From NCBI GenBank assembly GCA_014549065.1, contig JACDOX010000044.1, positions 2,604,001 through 2,668,000 on the forward strand: 64,000 nucleotides of DNA. The letters run 5' to 3'. Source of the stretch: Cardinalis cardinalis. Lineage: Eukaryota; Chordata; Aves; Passeriformes; Cardinalidae. The notes beneath the pieces are model-generated. The model was not told the origin of the DNA. It was given only the letters and a program-made list of their open reading frames with translations, and did no database searches. The stretch's first letter is position 1, and the number at the start of each line of letters is the position of its first letter. This document shows positions 38,891-51,924 of the stretch, one piece after another. Both the position numbers and the translations under genes were made by a program.

Positions 38891-41725
38891 ATCAGCTTCT
38901 TCTATTTCTTGTAGACAGACTTCTCTTGAGACAGAGTTCTACTGGCAAGTCCAAGAGGACATCCTCAAAATATCACATTTTTTATTACCCCATAAAATCC
39001 AGTATAGGTGCAGTGAAACAATACCTCTTGCTAAAGCCTAACACCCCACAAGACAAGTTGTTTCTATGCACAGCCTGCCTCCTGCAGTAATTTTGTGCAT
39101 TTCATAATAGCACTCACATTATGGGCCAACATCTTTTCTTCAAGGATTACTGGAATTGCACTCTGAGGTATTTTTCTCTACTCAGACATTTAGCCTTGTN
39201 TATGTTATTTCACAGTTAGCAGCTATCAGCTGCATTCACACAACTTCTTTTTCTACATTTCAGTACAGAAATTATATATAATGCACTGCAAGTCCTCACA
39301 TGCCCTGTTCTCCTCGATACAGTCCTACAAAGCACTGAGACATTCTTCATAGTTAATCAGTTATATCCCTACCTGCTAGATGTGACATTTTATACCCTTA
39401 GTTTAGTAATGGCTCTCATGGCTTTTGTCCTCAGCCAAAATACATCATCTTAGTAAGTTTTTCACATTTCAGTTCTCTCAAACTATTGGTAGCATATGAC
39501 ATTATTTGTGAGACAGAGAGCTTGCAAAATGACTGAAGTGGTTTTAGACTAGAATTTCTGAGGCTCACTTCTAGGGTGGATCTGACAATCGATCTCTCTC
39601 AGAGAGAGGAAGGGAAGCACTCTCCTTAGGATTTAGAATTTTTTCTCTGAGAATTTCTTCTCTGCTTTCTCACATATACGCTGTCAAAGCCACAGTATTT
39701 TGTCCTGTGGTCACAAGGAAAGCACTAATTGGAAAAACATTCAATAACAATAAATGACTGGGGGGAAGTACCAGTCAGTTTAACTCCTATTAAGCTGATT
39801 TTTAATTCCTATCAGAAAGAGCAGGGCATCTGTGAAGACAGGAAGATTTGTTGTTTGAGCACAATGCCTGTTTGCAAATATACTGCCCTTCTTACTAGGA
39901 GCTCTGTCTGCAGTTTGAGTGTATGCTCTATTAGATGTTTTAATAAATTATGGATCTGAATGGTGCATGTAAAAAGCATGGGAAGATATTCCTGAGGCTT
40001 ACAAAAGCACATAAATAAATATGCTATAACATACATGGTTTTTCTTTAAGTATTTTCTTCACAGTGCTCTCAGGGTTATCTGTTTGCACGTTATGAACAG
40101 AAATACTTTAGTCCACTATAAACATGTACAATACATATTGTATGAGAGTACTTTCAAATGTAGGGCAAATTCTAAAATGCACAAAGAGCTGTGCATTGGT
40201 GGTATCAGTTCAGGAAATACCCAATGGAATATTTTATTCTTATATTCTTCCTCAATATAATAATGCATGTACTGTATCTGTTTTAAATTCTGTTCAAAGG
40301 GCGGAAGAATGTTTGGGAAAGTACTACTAACACTTTCTCAAATCTACATGAAGTGAAAAGTTGAGTTCAGCACACAAACGCCACCCAAAACATTTTGTCC
40401 TAATTTCCCAGTCAGTAAAGAGTATAAGCATTATTGAATGTATGAGCATTATTTTCTACACACGCTCAGATTTCTCTCTAAACACCTGAGCTTCTTATGT
40501 ATTTCAACATAAGCATAACATGTGAGTCTTTGCAAGACTGGGGTCTTTTCTAGCTCATGCTGACTACAATGGGAATCAGCTTATCTATCCTTCAGTCTAA
40601 CAAAAAGCATGTTAGCATAAATAGACTAAGGTAAGAATAGATTGGTTTGAAGTATCAATAATAATTTTGGGTATTTCAAATGCCACAGCACCTAAGTCAT
40701 TAAATGGAGAATTCCCTAGTTATCCTGTGTTTTGTGCTTGCAAATGCAGGAAGATGCAACTTCTCCATTTCCAAGGAGTGCATTTTGCACATCAATGCAA
40801 ACACAATACCAATATGGCAAAGACATAAACATCACCACTTATAAAAAAAGGACATGCCAGCAGTCCATTTTCCTCTACTCTTTGAATCACTTATGACATT
40901 ACAGAAATATTTGTTTCTTCCCTTACTGAAAAGGAACATTATGATAGAAATTTGGACTGTGAAGACAGTCTCCAAACTGAGAGACAATCATCTTTTAGAC
41001 TGTTTCTATTTCATAAAAAGGGGGATGGGGGGGCTGTTGAAGTTTTTTCTTGGTTTGTTTTTTTATCTGTATTTTTTTGAAAGCAAGAGAAAAAGGTCAA
41101 TACTGTTTTTATGTTAGAATCAAGACATCTTTATTAATGGCCTAAAACAAACTATACTTCTTAAACATGATGCTTAAAGGCAGTGGGCTGAGACTGCCAG
41201 ATATTTTTTCGTATCTGCAAAGAAACTCACTGTCATCATTAAGGCCATGCAGAAACAAAGCAGCCCAGTCTGGATCAGGGATGATACTATTTCTTGCTTA
41301 ATAAGCAAAGCCCTTAACAGCAATGGCACTTAGATTTATCATCTGGGTTTCCAGAAAAACTGAGGAGGAAATTGAGGTTAGGAGATTAAGTGTGTCCAAA
41401 AATGTCTTCTCTAAAATGATGGGATAATCCTAATGCTTATACAATAAACTAATACAATAATCCTAAATTACTCCTAAACAAAGATTTATTGAGTGGGGTC
41501 ATAATGCAAGTTTGATTTTAATATATTACTACAAGCTGCTCATGACCCAGCCCTAGCTGAGAAGTTTGAAATAACATCAATTGCAAGGTGATATTCAAAG
41601 CATTTGACACAAGAGCTTTCCCATAAAAAGCAGTCATCCTTACATCCTTACACCTCCTCCATAGAAACTCAGAGACTTGCCCTTTGGTGAGATCCTATCT
41701 GGTTAAACCCCTTTTTTCACACAGA
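38891..41725. other. Unassigned non-coding DNA
   Basis: AT-rich with no gene recognised. An 87-codon plus frame (40854-41117) includes a G/T-rich simple stretch and has no motif. Only one N (39200) occurs between 37203 and 43087. Confidence 0.55.
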
Positions 41726-41914
41726 CTAACAATCCACAATTCCTGAACCACATTGTTTCACTGCTGCAGTCCTTGAAGCATAGCCAGGGTGTGATCCAGT
41801 GGCCTTTGGAGCAGACAGGTAGGCCTCCATGGCCAATACACAGCTGTCACCATCAAACTGTCCCTCCCTGCTACTCTCATTTGGTTTCTGAATGAAAACA
41901 TCCAACTGTCCCAT
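41726..41914 (-). other. Unrecognised 62-codon open frame in a GC-richer patch
   Basis: A minus-strand frame begins MGQLDVFIQKPNESSREGQF and ends with a stop at 41726. The patch is less AT-rich than its neighbours and is uninterrupted by Ns. No family is recognised and no partner exon was found. It could be a chance frame, an old retroposed fragment or part of a conserved element. I do not call it a gene. Confidence 0.2.
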
Positions 41915-44900
41915 TAGATCTTTGATTTCAAGCCAGGGCTGAGCCTATAGTGCCAAGTGTCACCCCTTTCCCACAGATTTCTTTTGCATGCATGCATGTA
42001 TACACACACAATTTAAAATACTCTATTCACAGATGTGAGAAGAGGCAATTGGCTTTCCATCAAGGTTAACAGAAGCCAGATAGTTAAGCATATCTGAAAA
42101 GCAAGAAGAGCAGTTCTGCTGCGACAGTACAGGGAATTTTCTGAAAGGGACATATTCTAAAAAGCTTTGCTGATTTTAGCACTACTAGTTTCCCTTCAGT
42201 TAGTAAGTTTAAAGTCAGAATCTCAAATAAAGATTATTTATTCAGAAATGTTAATATAAGATTTTTGGTTCACTACACTTAGCCTTTGCTTTGACACAAA
42301 TTGGATATTACGAACTTCTAAACAAAAATCACATTCTGACTGCATATTTTCTGCCTTACATGCAAGAAGAAAACATGAAAAAAAACCACAGTCATTTTGC
42401 CAACTGATGTTAACATCTTTTCTTTATCCTCCAAGGAGTGTATTTTCTTTATGCATGGTTACTAAATTTTCTTTTTAGAGCTGAAAAAAGTTGAACACTC
42501 CAGAATGCAGATATTCTGTTATTCTCTTTCAATTGGACTGTATGACCTTTTATGGAATTCACAAGTATATTACATTTGTAATTTTAAAATAGCTTCTCAA
42601 TACTGATTGTCTTAGTAATCAAAAGACATAAATTACTTGGAAGAAGACAGAAAAACTGAGTGATAAGTTTTGCTGCAATCAATGTCTCTAATCTGTATGA
42701 GAATGGGACATCATTTCACCAAAACAATCCATCTGTGAAGTATGCAAAAGGGATGACTGCATTGGGATACAGCAATTAATCACCACATTATTTATAGCAC
42801 TTCAGAAGCAGCTTACAGTACATTAATCAGGGATAACTTCTACTTAATTAACAGAGCTGCCAAAAACGTCAAACAACACCATAAAAAACAGAATTGAGAA
42901 AGAAAGCAATAACAAGGGACTGGTAATGATGAAAGAAATAAATATTCAAAGTTCCTCTTCAGCAAAGGTCTCCTCCCAGTTCCTCTTTCTATGCCACCAG
43001 TAAGCAGCAAATTCCATCAACAAACAACTGTGCTAGGTGACTATATTGATAACATTAGATACTCACAAGCAAAAAGAAAACTACGCANCAAGAAGATGAC
43101 AGCTTTAGTGCCCTGCCATACACACAGCCACATGGCTATGGAAGCCACTGAAAACAAAGAAGTAACTTATTTATTTGAAAGACCTTCTTTTGTGCAATTT
43201 GAAGGGCTACTAGAGTGAGAAGATGCATGGACTACAGCATGGACTCCGTGAGAAGTGAAGAAAAGGCGTAGTCTGGGGTTTGCTATTTAATCTGCTTTTC
43301 AAACCATGGCTCAATGCAAGTCTCTTTCTCATGGAGAGGCTCTTAAAATAAAACATGTTTTCCAGAAGTGTGAAAGACAATGTAACTCTCCTATTCAAAG
43401 TATTTGAAAAGGAGTTTAGCAACTAAAACTAAGTAAAACACTAGTAAGATATGGAGAACACAAGTAATTTGCATGTTAGGCATATGCAAATTGGAAAATA
43501 AGGTCTGGTTTAAAGGAATAAAGCACTTCATAAAATTACATGGCTATTAAAAGTAGCTTATATGCTAAGAAGTATTCTGATTTACATAAGCAAATTTATT
43601 TCAATTACTACATGCAAATGGTAATTATGTCAATTTTTATTGAAACCACATCTTATTATAAAAAATATCTATGAATTTTTCAATTTTGGGTCTTCCTTAA
43701 GAAGTGGAGATGAATAAAATACAGCAAAAATGCTTGTATTATGCGATGCACAGCTGAAAGCTTAACTATGAAGCAACTGCAATTAGGTTTTTTTAGTCTT
43801 TTTTTAGACTGGTGTCTATCAATCTCCAAATAACTTGAGATATCCACTGGAAGTAATGGTGAAGTGCTTCTTGTTACTTGTCATACTTTACCATTCTCAT
43901 ACAAAAATACACTGTTTTCACTGTTGAAACTCTGTTTGTCCTTATGTAAATAAGAATACCTAAATCTATTATTAGTCTAACATTTGACATGCAGAAAAAG
44001 CAGATACATTTAGGAACTTATGAGCATTTTCACAAAAGTCTTCATTAAGCTGTCACTTGATACTGGAACGTGTGTGCACAAACCCCACTTTAAAGTGTAT
44101 GTTTGTATGCATACTTGTATTTATGAAATGGAAAAAAATCAAATGGGCTGAAATCAAAGTGGAACCTTCTACGTATCAGATGTGCTTGAAGAAAGATCTA
44201 TCAATTGATGTAGAAGAAACTATTTCTGTGTCACTTATAGCTCAAAGAAAAAGAATCATAGGACCTGAAAAGAAGGAAAAGGCCCACCAACAAATTCCTT
44301 TGTAAAATACAGATCTACATAAATATCACTCCACGCTNTCATCATATCCCTCCTGGTTAAAAGTTCCTTATCTAGTAGTAGAATTTGGTGCAGTGTAAAA
44401 GAANGCTTCCAGTGCTTTGGTTATTTCATACAGTACCAATTCATATGGTTATCACTTGTCTTAATGGGGACTTAAAGGGCATCTTTCTTGTTGCAGCAGT
44501 AACAAAGACTGCCATGAAGTCCCTCAACACACACCTACTAAAGGGCTCAGATTAAATATTCATCTTACTTAGTAATCGTAAGATCTGTTCAATAGTAATA
44601 TCACTTCAAACTATTCTGTAAAATAACATTGCCCNCCCAGAACTTGTGATTTGTTGAGCTCATTGAGATTTCTCCTGGCAAACCAAATGCATTTCAGATC
44701 AGTGGGATCTGGGCTGAGGGGAAGGAACCCTGTATAGTTAGGTACAGAAGGCATTAAGAAATATGGTTAACNCTATTTTTTCTCATTANTCCTTAAGTGA
44801 AANTATTAATCCAGAGGGCTATAAATTACTCCATTTTACTGTATCAGCACTTTTTAATGTTTTGTTAGTATTCATNGAATGAAGATGGCAGCCTGTGAGC

Positions 44901-47900
44901 ACGTCTAGTAGAATTTCCTCCCAATGATTCAGAGCAATAAAACATCAGATTAGTCAATTCTCAGCAATCCTAGGCAGATGGTGTTCACTCTTCCAACAGG
45001 TGTGGGGATGTAAAATGTGCCTCTACCTTTACCCACTGACAGTTCACTANAACAAACTGCTTAAAATAAAAGAGATAAAGTCTAACTCGGAGGAAGCTAC
45101 CAGATTATTCTTCATGCATCCAAGACTCACAGTGATTTAAATGGCATTTCAGCACATACTAGNAATGGCAGATGAGTCTCTGAGAAATCTTACAATTCCA
45201 ACTAAAATGCAACTTGGTTTGCTATTCCCTGACAAATCCTTTATGACTGAAACCAAATACTATCCATCTAAAGTCACTATTTCAATAAAAATTCCATCAG
45301 ACCACAGAATCACAAATACAAACATACTCCTGAATATCTCTACAGTGTATTGTAAAATATACTTTCCCTTTCTTTTCTGCAAAAGTCCCATAATCACTGA
45401 TAACTGCTCTTAGGCAATGTTCTTTCACCACCGATAAGTCTCCTAGACAGACAGACTATGCCAGACAGATAAAACTGATGCAGATAAATATTTTAAGCAT
45501 TTCATATAACTATAAATAAAAAGGTTTCTAGAAATGAATGATAACAAAAGCATGATATGAAATGAATGTTAACACTGCAAGCCTGGTGAAAAACCTCTGA
45601 ACACAGTGAGGGGTAGTTACGCAGAAAATGGGAAAACTACAAATAAATATGACAGACAGAAAAGGCTCCATCTGTACAAAAACAGCATTCTGCTTTGAAT
45701 CAGAATGCATTTAAAAATGTAATGTAAGAAAACCCAGTCAGGCAAGACACAGGCTCTCTGTAAGTACACCCAAGTCAAATCAAATAACTCACCCTGTTTG
45801 GCCACAAAACCAGACCTAAAAACTAGGACCATTATGAAGGTCTATGTGAGGAAGTAACAGCCCCCCAATGATCATGTGAAAGGTTCTGTATGACACAGAA
45901 ATTACTCACTTGCAAACCAGGTGACACAGTACCAGCTTCCAGTGACAACTTCCAAGACACCTTAAAAGTCAACAGGAGAATTCTCCTGATCATATTCCTA
46001 AAAAAGGAGCAGATTACCTCCTTATCACATGCCAGCTACGAAACAAGGAACAGACAACTNGTGAAAAAAGTAAGATAGAGACGGTTTTGCATATCTCAAA
46101 GAAAACAAATTCTAAACTTTCCCAGGTCCTGGAAAAGCTGCAGGCACTCACATAGACATAACTACCAACTACTAGGCAACACTACCAACTTGACCCAAAA
46201 GCACTATCACAGCCCATTTGAATGACAGATAACATGTAAGCCTCCGACACAACTCCCTTTAGTGTGAAAAACTATTTCAAAATGGTTATTCCTCATTCAA
46301 ACCTTGAGACCTCAAGGTGACTTGCATTTTCACACATAATCCAATTAATAAGATTGAGACTANGCTAATTGCAGCAGGAAAAAAAAGCACTAATCATCAT
46401 GTAAACCTTGTGGCTTCGTGGNTTCACACGTGGTCTTTAATACCTGTCCAAGAGATAATACAGGATTTTCATTCTGAGCCAGCTCCCACTGCAGNGGGAT
46501 AAATAAATAACAAAACTACTCAGGAGTCATATGCAATGCATTCTGCATAGAGTATTAGGTTGGAAATGAAACAATGCATACTAGGAATCAAAGGAATCAG
46601 CTTTGAAAGGGAAGGTAATTCTCTTTTAAATCTAAAAGACACAAATAAATCTAGCAAAACTACCCCACAAGATCTTTCACTAGCTTATGTTGGAAAGCAA
46701 TCAACTTGAATTAGCAGNATTCATGGGACTGATATTTTACTGGATAATTGCTGATTACTATGNAATACATAATTGTGAAGTATTTTGCATGTGTGAATTG
46801 ACTAAACATTGGAAATAACTGTATTAAGGATTAANCAGTGATTTAGATGAAAAGTTACTTAGTAAGCAAAATGTTCTTTTCCCTGTTTCGTTTATTAGCC
46901 GTGTCTTTGAGCTTAATGTTAGCACTCCTTTGAAAGCACTGTNTTTATTTGCCTTAATTTTACATCTCACCCTACTGTAAAACATTGTCACTTACCTCAG
47001 TGGCCCTTCCTGAGCCTCTCTGTAATTAATTCTTTGGGAAGATTAAAATATCATTTCATCCACTGAGGATTTTTTTTTTTAACAGAGCATGCATCAGTGA
47101 AGAACACAGACATACATTTTTATTTGCTTTTGCTTGGACACCTAGAGGATTTTGATGTTTCAGTTGACTCTCACTATNATAACAAGCTAAACTGACTGTG
47201 GTCTGACAACAGAAAGAACTAATGAGTAAAAGAACAAAACAAAATAAAACTAAAATAATGTATATACTGCTGACTTTAGAGAGGTCTGTTACAAGACCAG
47301 GAATTAAAGTATAGTATGGGCTTTGCCAATTTACTATCCTAGTTGATAATTTCTATTTTATTATCATTCATGTGAGAAAACATTTATGGACTAAAGAGAC
47401 TTTCACTTTACTTGAATTTACATCTCAACACAGNTCTGATTCTCAAACTTTCTTCTATTAATTTATATGAGCACAACAGCATACATACGTAGAGCAAATA
47501 TAATTCCTGTACTCTAAAAATATTCAATCTAACTTTTCCAATCAATAGGCTAATATTCAATCCAAAAAAGAAATACAGCTATGCACACAAAAAATCTCAA
47601 TTTTCAGCTGTCTTCCTTTGTCNTTCTCTTGTGGGTTTTTTGTCCCTCCTTTCCTAAACAACATGAATGCAATTCAGCATTGGTGTCAAACTCCCTGTTT
47701 TGACCTTTCAGCCACCTGCAGTTTTTACCAGCTGTGCTNACTCCTCTTCCTCCCTGTCTTCACCCTTTCTCATATAGTGCATTCACACTTTGCNGTTCTT
47801 CAACACCTGGAGCTACACTTTGTCTTTCCTTTTCCATTCTTTTGCCATCATCCTAAAGCTCCTTATATTCAGGGATTTGCTGCCCAGGAGCCTTCTCAAT

Positions 47901-48099
47901 CAGTGGTAATACATTTATGTTTAACAGCCTTTCAAAATCTCTTTCTCTGCTTTTGTGCACTAGTTTTTTAGGTCCAGAAAAAATACTCAGCATTCCTAAT
48001 ACCCAGTGGCACAGTTTTGTTCATCACAACCATGTCTTCTGAGAATATCTTCTCTTGTTCATTTTGAGACTGCTTTCTGCTAACTTNCCCTTGTGTGCC
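41915..48099. other. Unassigned non-coding DNA
   Basis: No gene was recognised. ATTA-rich segments at 42700-42900 and 44770-44960 look like possible regulatory elements. A 16-bp perfect palindrome sits at 45973-45988. Around 44257 the words 'agaatcataggacc' and 'aaaaggccc' might be a decayed CR1 end, too weak to call. A pyrimidine-rich 117-codon plus frame (47618-47971) contains ambiguous bases and no motif. Confidence 0.5.
45973..45988. repeat. 16-bp perfect palindrome
   Basis: caggagaattctcctg reads the same on both strands. It is a short self-complementary site that may be chance and has no known function here. Confidence 0.9.
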
Positions 48100-49600
48100 A
48101 TTTTTCTTGTACAGAAAGAAACTACAAATAATAATTCTCTGTTCATCCTCCCTAAACCTAACAATGATTTCTCGATGTTTTCATATGACCTTTAGTCATA
48201 TATTCTTTTTCTAATNTGAAAAGTCCTTAATTATTCAATTGCCACTTAGGATAAAGTCATTTTCTAATAAATTTTGTCCTTCTTAATTTTCTTAATTTTG
48301 TAAATACAAATATATTAGTAGACAGACTAAGACAGACTTCAATATGTGGACATAGTGTGAATGTATAAAAAGCCATTAAAAATGTTTCCAGGGCTTTTCC
48401 ACTCTTTTCCCAATAATTTTTAATGGCCCAGAAAGTGTCACTGCAGCCCTTGCATCTCATTCTTAAAAAGCAGTACTTAATTGGTTCACCATCATCGTGT
48501 ATGACTGCAGCTGGGATTTTTTTTTTACCTTCATTTGTACTTCTTCACACTTACATAGACTGAATTTCATCATGTGCTTTTTTGCTGCACTTAGAATTTG
48601 TTCCTTCTTTATCTTGCCTAGCTTGACAATCTAACAAGAATTTCCTTATTAGCCACTAAAATCCCTTTTTCCATAAAATTCAGCCCCCAGTGCAAAATCC
48701 CATGACTCAACCCTAACTCTGACCCTATTGTTTTGTGTTTTGTTTGTGTGGATTTTTTTTAAATTTATTTTACAGATCCTTCTCCACATTGAGTACCTCT
48801 CAAAATCTGGTGGGGCTAGATATTTTCTTATAGTTTCTTGGTGAGAATTCTTTTCAAATACTTTTTGGAAACTCAGAAGACTTTTTTGACAGGACTATTC
48901 TATCTCCTCAAGTGATTTCTAACTGTGAGGAACAACTAACTAAGCCATGTTGAGTCTTCCCCAAGATTTCATACGTATTTATCTGACTAGTGACTATTTC
49001 CTGCCACTGTTTCTACCAGTTTGGTGAATGCAGGCTCAGAGGTTAGTAGTTCCCTGGATATCCTCAAGAAATCATTCTCTAGCTTGNCATCACATTAATC
49101 TTTCTCCAACTCTTTGGTACCAAGGAAGCATTAGGCAACAATGCTTCCTTGGTACCAAAGGAGTAAAGACAAATCAATGTAACNAGTTCAACCTTGATGG
49201 TCCTCTAGGCCTCTTGGGCAAATGCCACTGGGTTCCATATTTTTAACTGACATCTACTGTTTATTTTGTCCATTCACTCTGCTATCTCTTCTGTTGAGTT
49301 ACATTCTCTAATCAAGTTTTGAGAATCTGCCCAGTTTATTTTGCATTTGCATTGTTAGCGCAACAAATCTTATTTGTACATGAATACTGTGCTTCATCTT
49401 CTTATACTGTGATCTCCCACAGGCCTTATGGACTACCTGCCAGACACCCCACACTTCAAGAGTCTGAGAAAAGTCTTTAGAAGTTCTTCCTCTATCATGT
49501 TTGCTCTGTCTTACAGNATCCCAAGCCAGTTCTAGTCTGAAGGTCACTGCCCACATTCATCACCTCTTAAAGGCCTTCTCAGAATCCATAAAAGAAGAGC
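48100..49600 (-). mobile_element. Decayed CR1-clade LINE ORF2 (reverse transcriptase region)
   Basis: On the minus strand the fragment preserves, in the right order, decayed motifs of a CR1/L3-type reverse transcriptase. They are PSGICPRGLED near 49210-49240 (family pattern PDGIHPRVLKE); GNY-PLSL near 49030-49060 (pattern NYRPVSL); GKTQHGL near 48945-48965 (pattern SQHGF); FQKVFEKNSHQETIRKY around 48830-48880 (pattern DFQKAFDKVPHQRLL); MKFSLCKCEEVQ around 48530-48575 (pattern MKFNVDKCKVMH); and CPHIEVC near 48340-48360 (pattern RPHLEYC). The catalytic YADD-type segment, expected between 48580 and 48780, is not recognisable and is probably deleted or diverged. There are stops and frameshifts throughout, so this is a fossil with no activity. 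It is much older than the CR1 copy at 6.5 kb. The 5' limit is uncertain; 49270-49600 is the weakest part. Confidence 0.82.
49112..49160. repeat. Perfect 21-bp inverted repeat with 7-bp loop inside the LINE
   Basis: The left arm (49112-49132, beginning ctttggtaccaagg) and the right arm (49140-49160, ending ccttggtaccaaag) are exact reverse complements with the loop aggcaac. The left arm fits the LINE's own sequence ('tctggtac-agaag'-like block), while the right arm looks like an inverted copy of it. The arms themselves contain the small palindrome ttggtaccaa. Confidence 0.95.
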
Positions 49601-51416
49601 TTTTCTAGATGTTTTCTGAGAAGAACAGAGTGAATTAAAACTTGGTACAAGTCAGCAGCTTCCCAGATGGTTTACCATAATATTTACATCACTGCAGCAA
49701 GCCTCTCTTTCCCCTCAGAAGGGGAAACAGTTAAATGGAATAGGATGAAGAATCTAAGTATATGTTGATTTTTTTTTTTTTTTTTTTTTGAGATTTAATT
49801 AGGGATTAAATATTGTGAAGAACATTTGCATATTTGAGAATTTCTCTAATCTCAGTATTTAACAATGATGGTTTTCAAACTTGATCTTCGTACAATGCTT
49901 TCATGCAATATTACTTTTTGGCTTCCAATACAATGGCTTGAAACNATATCCATGTCATCTGTTAAGATGATTTTTTTAGCCGCCTCTATCAGTTTCTTTC
50001 AACNAGTATCCTTGTTTTTCTAAAACTCCTCATTTGTGGCATTAAGCATTTCTGTAGTGGTTCTTCTGACTTCTGTTGTTCCTGACAGCATGCTGAATTT
50101 AAGCACATGGTTACAGAATGTACTTTTTTAATAAACCCTGTCAATAAACTGCTCCTCCANTGATTCTCCCCAGTCAGTTTCCTCAGCGGAAAGTCATTTA
50201 TGGTGTTTAAAAGTTTAGTTAGACATGACAGCTACTAGCCAATTGACATGGGAGGTGCAATCATGGTGAGCTGAAATAACAAATTCCTCTTGTGTATCTT
50301 CTCTGACCTATTGTGGTATGCCACATTCATTGATCAAGCACTTATTGTCTTATTACTTATACTAAAATTAGGTCTAGAAATGCAACAGGGATTCCTAATT
50401 ATTGCCTGACATAGTTCATTTGTTTATCTCCTATAGACATGCACTTCANTCATTACAGAGCACACTATTTCTCCACATGCACAACCACCCTTTCATTATT
50501 ACCTTGTTATTATCCCTGTACTTCTTTTCATTACAGAAAATCCAAAGTACACTTTTTATAGAAATAGACTAAATTAAAGCTAGGCTTCCTATAAAATCCA
50601 GGTATCATGAAGCTTACAGCCACTCCCCTAAAACTCTAAATGAATACAATATTTGCAAATTCAATACCTCAGATATTGGAAGATTCCAGGAATAAGCTTG
50701 TCTAAACAAACTCTCCCTAGCATCCTTGCATGCATATGGCATAATATCGATTTACATTCAAATGCTGTATCTCTACAGGACAACTCTTCTCTTCAAAGCA
50801 GGGCATGGAGAGTACACAATTGATCATTATTCCTCTCTTGTTTCCACATTCACCACCCAGACTGTAATCCCACAGTGTATTTACTGGACACGATCCAAAC
50901 TCTGCGCTGAATACAGAACTATCACTTTCCTCATGGGCCTTCAATAGTTCTCTTATTCCATTATCTTACTGTGCTCAAACGTAATGAATCTAGCTTCATA
51001 ACTCTTCTATAAAACAAGGTGGTTCCATATTATACACAAAAAACAGAGGGGAAGCAATTAAAGGTAAAACTGTCCAGGAGTCAATTAATTTACCNGTCTA
51101 ATAAGAAAACAATATCTTAGAACACAGTATATATCTTTGTGAAATCTCCAGTGATATGATTAATGCTACAACCATTCCTCAAGTAANCTACCATGTACAT
51201 CAAGTGAGGATGCCAGAAAAGAACAAGCAGAAATTATTACATTTTTGTAACCCTGTGCATATTCAGCAAATATTGGTTCTCTACAGTGAACGTCTCGAAT
51301 CTACTTCAATTCCTCTTCAATTGTCTTTTTCCATGTGCCTTGCATCAAAAAAGAGCAATCTATGCAAATTTGCTTCATTCCCATAGCACAGGAGACCATG
51401 TATAGAGTCTCAAAAG
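49601..51416. other. Unassigned non-coding DNA, possibly with further LINE remnants
   Basis: It contains a 21-base T run (49769-49789). The stretch 49960-50560 has the texture of an old reversed repeat, but I could not match any motif. No gene was recognised. Confidence 0.45.
49769..49789. repeat. Poly-T run (21 bases)
   Basis: An uninterrupted run of 21 T. On the minus strand it is a poly-A tract, but no retroposed gene or element could be recognised next to it. Confidence 0.95.
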
Positions 51417-51474
51417 AAACCAACCAACCAAACAAACAAACAAAAACAAATAAAAAACTCAAAAAAACCAAAAC
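51417..51474 (+). repeat. A/C-rich simple repeat, (AACC)n/(AAAC)n type
   Basis: The tract starts 'aaaccaaccaaccaaacaaa' and grades into A-rich sequence with scattered C. It is low-complexity DNA of a kind frequent in songbird genomes. Confidence 0.9.
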
Positions 51475-51924
51475 CTCGACAGAATAACAAATCTAAAGAC
51501 ACCTGACGATATAATCAGATTAATGCAATGAGCTCATGGAATAAATGTTGACAAGCACATTGTGATCCTCAGTGTGGACGATGTCTACACCGATGAGATG
51601 TTTCCACAGAGTGGAAAAGTCTGTTAGGGACAACAAGTTTGGTGTGAAAATAGTTCACAGGGACCTCAAAGAAATATAGCAGAGAAATTTTCTTTAGGTA
51701 AAAANGGAGGAGGAGTTTTTTCAACCCTTTAAATCTACCCATCTGTCTGTTTGGATAGAGTATCTGCCTTTTCAGAATTTCAGGTATGCCCCAACAAAGA
51801 TGACATAAGTATAAAATTCTCTCATTTGAGATCTCAGTGATTAGTAAAATAACATGTAGCAGCACTGAAGACAGGCTAAGATAAGCTAGAGGAGATGCAG
51901 GATGGTAATCCACAGGTACATAAA
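51475..51924. other. Unassigned DNA leading into an old CR1 copy
   Basis: No motif was recognised. The minus strand is open from 51569 to 52027 (152 codons), the longest open frame in the window. Its start lies inside the CR1 3' fragment that follows, in antisense orientation, and it has no domain, so it is regarded as a chance frame. Part of this stretch may be an unrecognised upstream portion of the same LINE. Confidence 0.45.

Noticed and set aside
44250..44300. CR1 3' end suggested by 'agaatcataggacc'
   Set aside because: Only about 14 bases fit the terminus and the following sequence does not continue the CR1 pattern convincingly.
47618..47971. 117-codon plus frame, hydrophobic and Phe/Leu/Cys-rich, as a membrane protein
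   Set aside because: The hydrophobicity follows from T/C-rich sequence. The frame has ambiguous bases and sits next to a decayed LINE. No homology was recognised.
49112..49160. The hairpin as a microRNA precursor
   Set aside because: The stem is only 21 bp with a 7-base loop, shorter than a typical precursor of about 60-70 bases, and no extended pairing flanks it.
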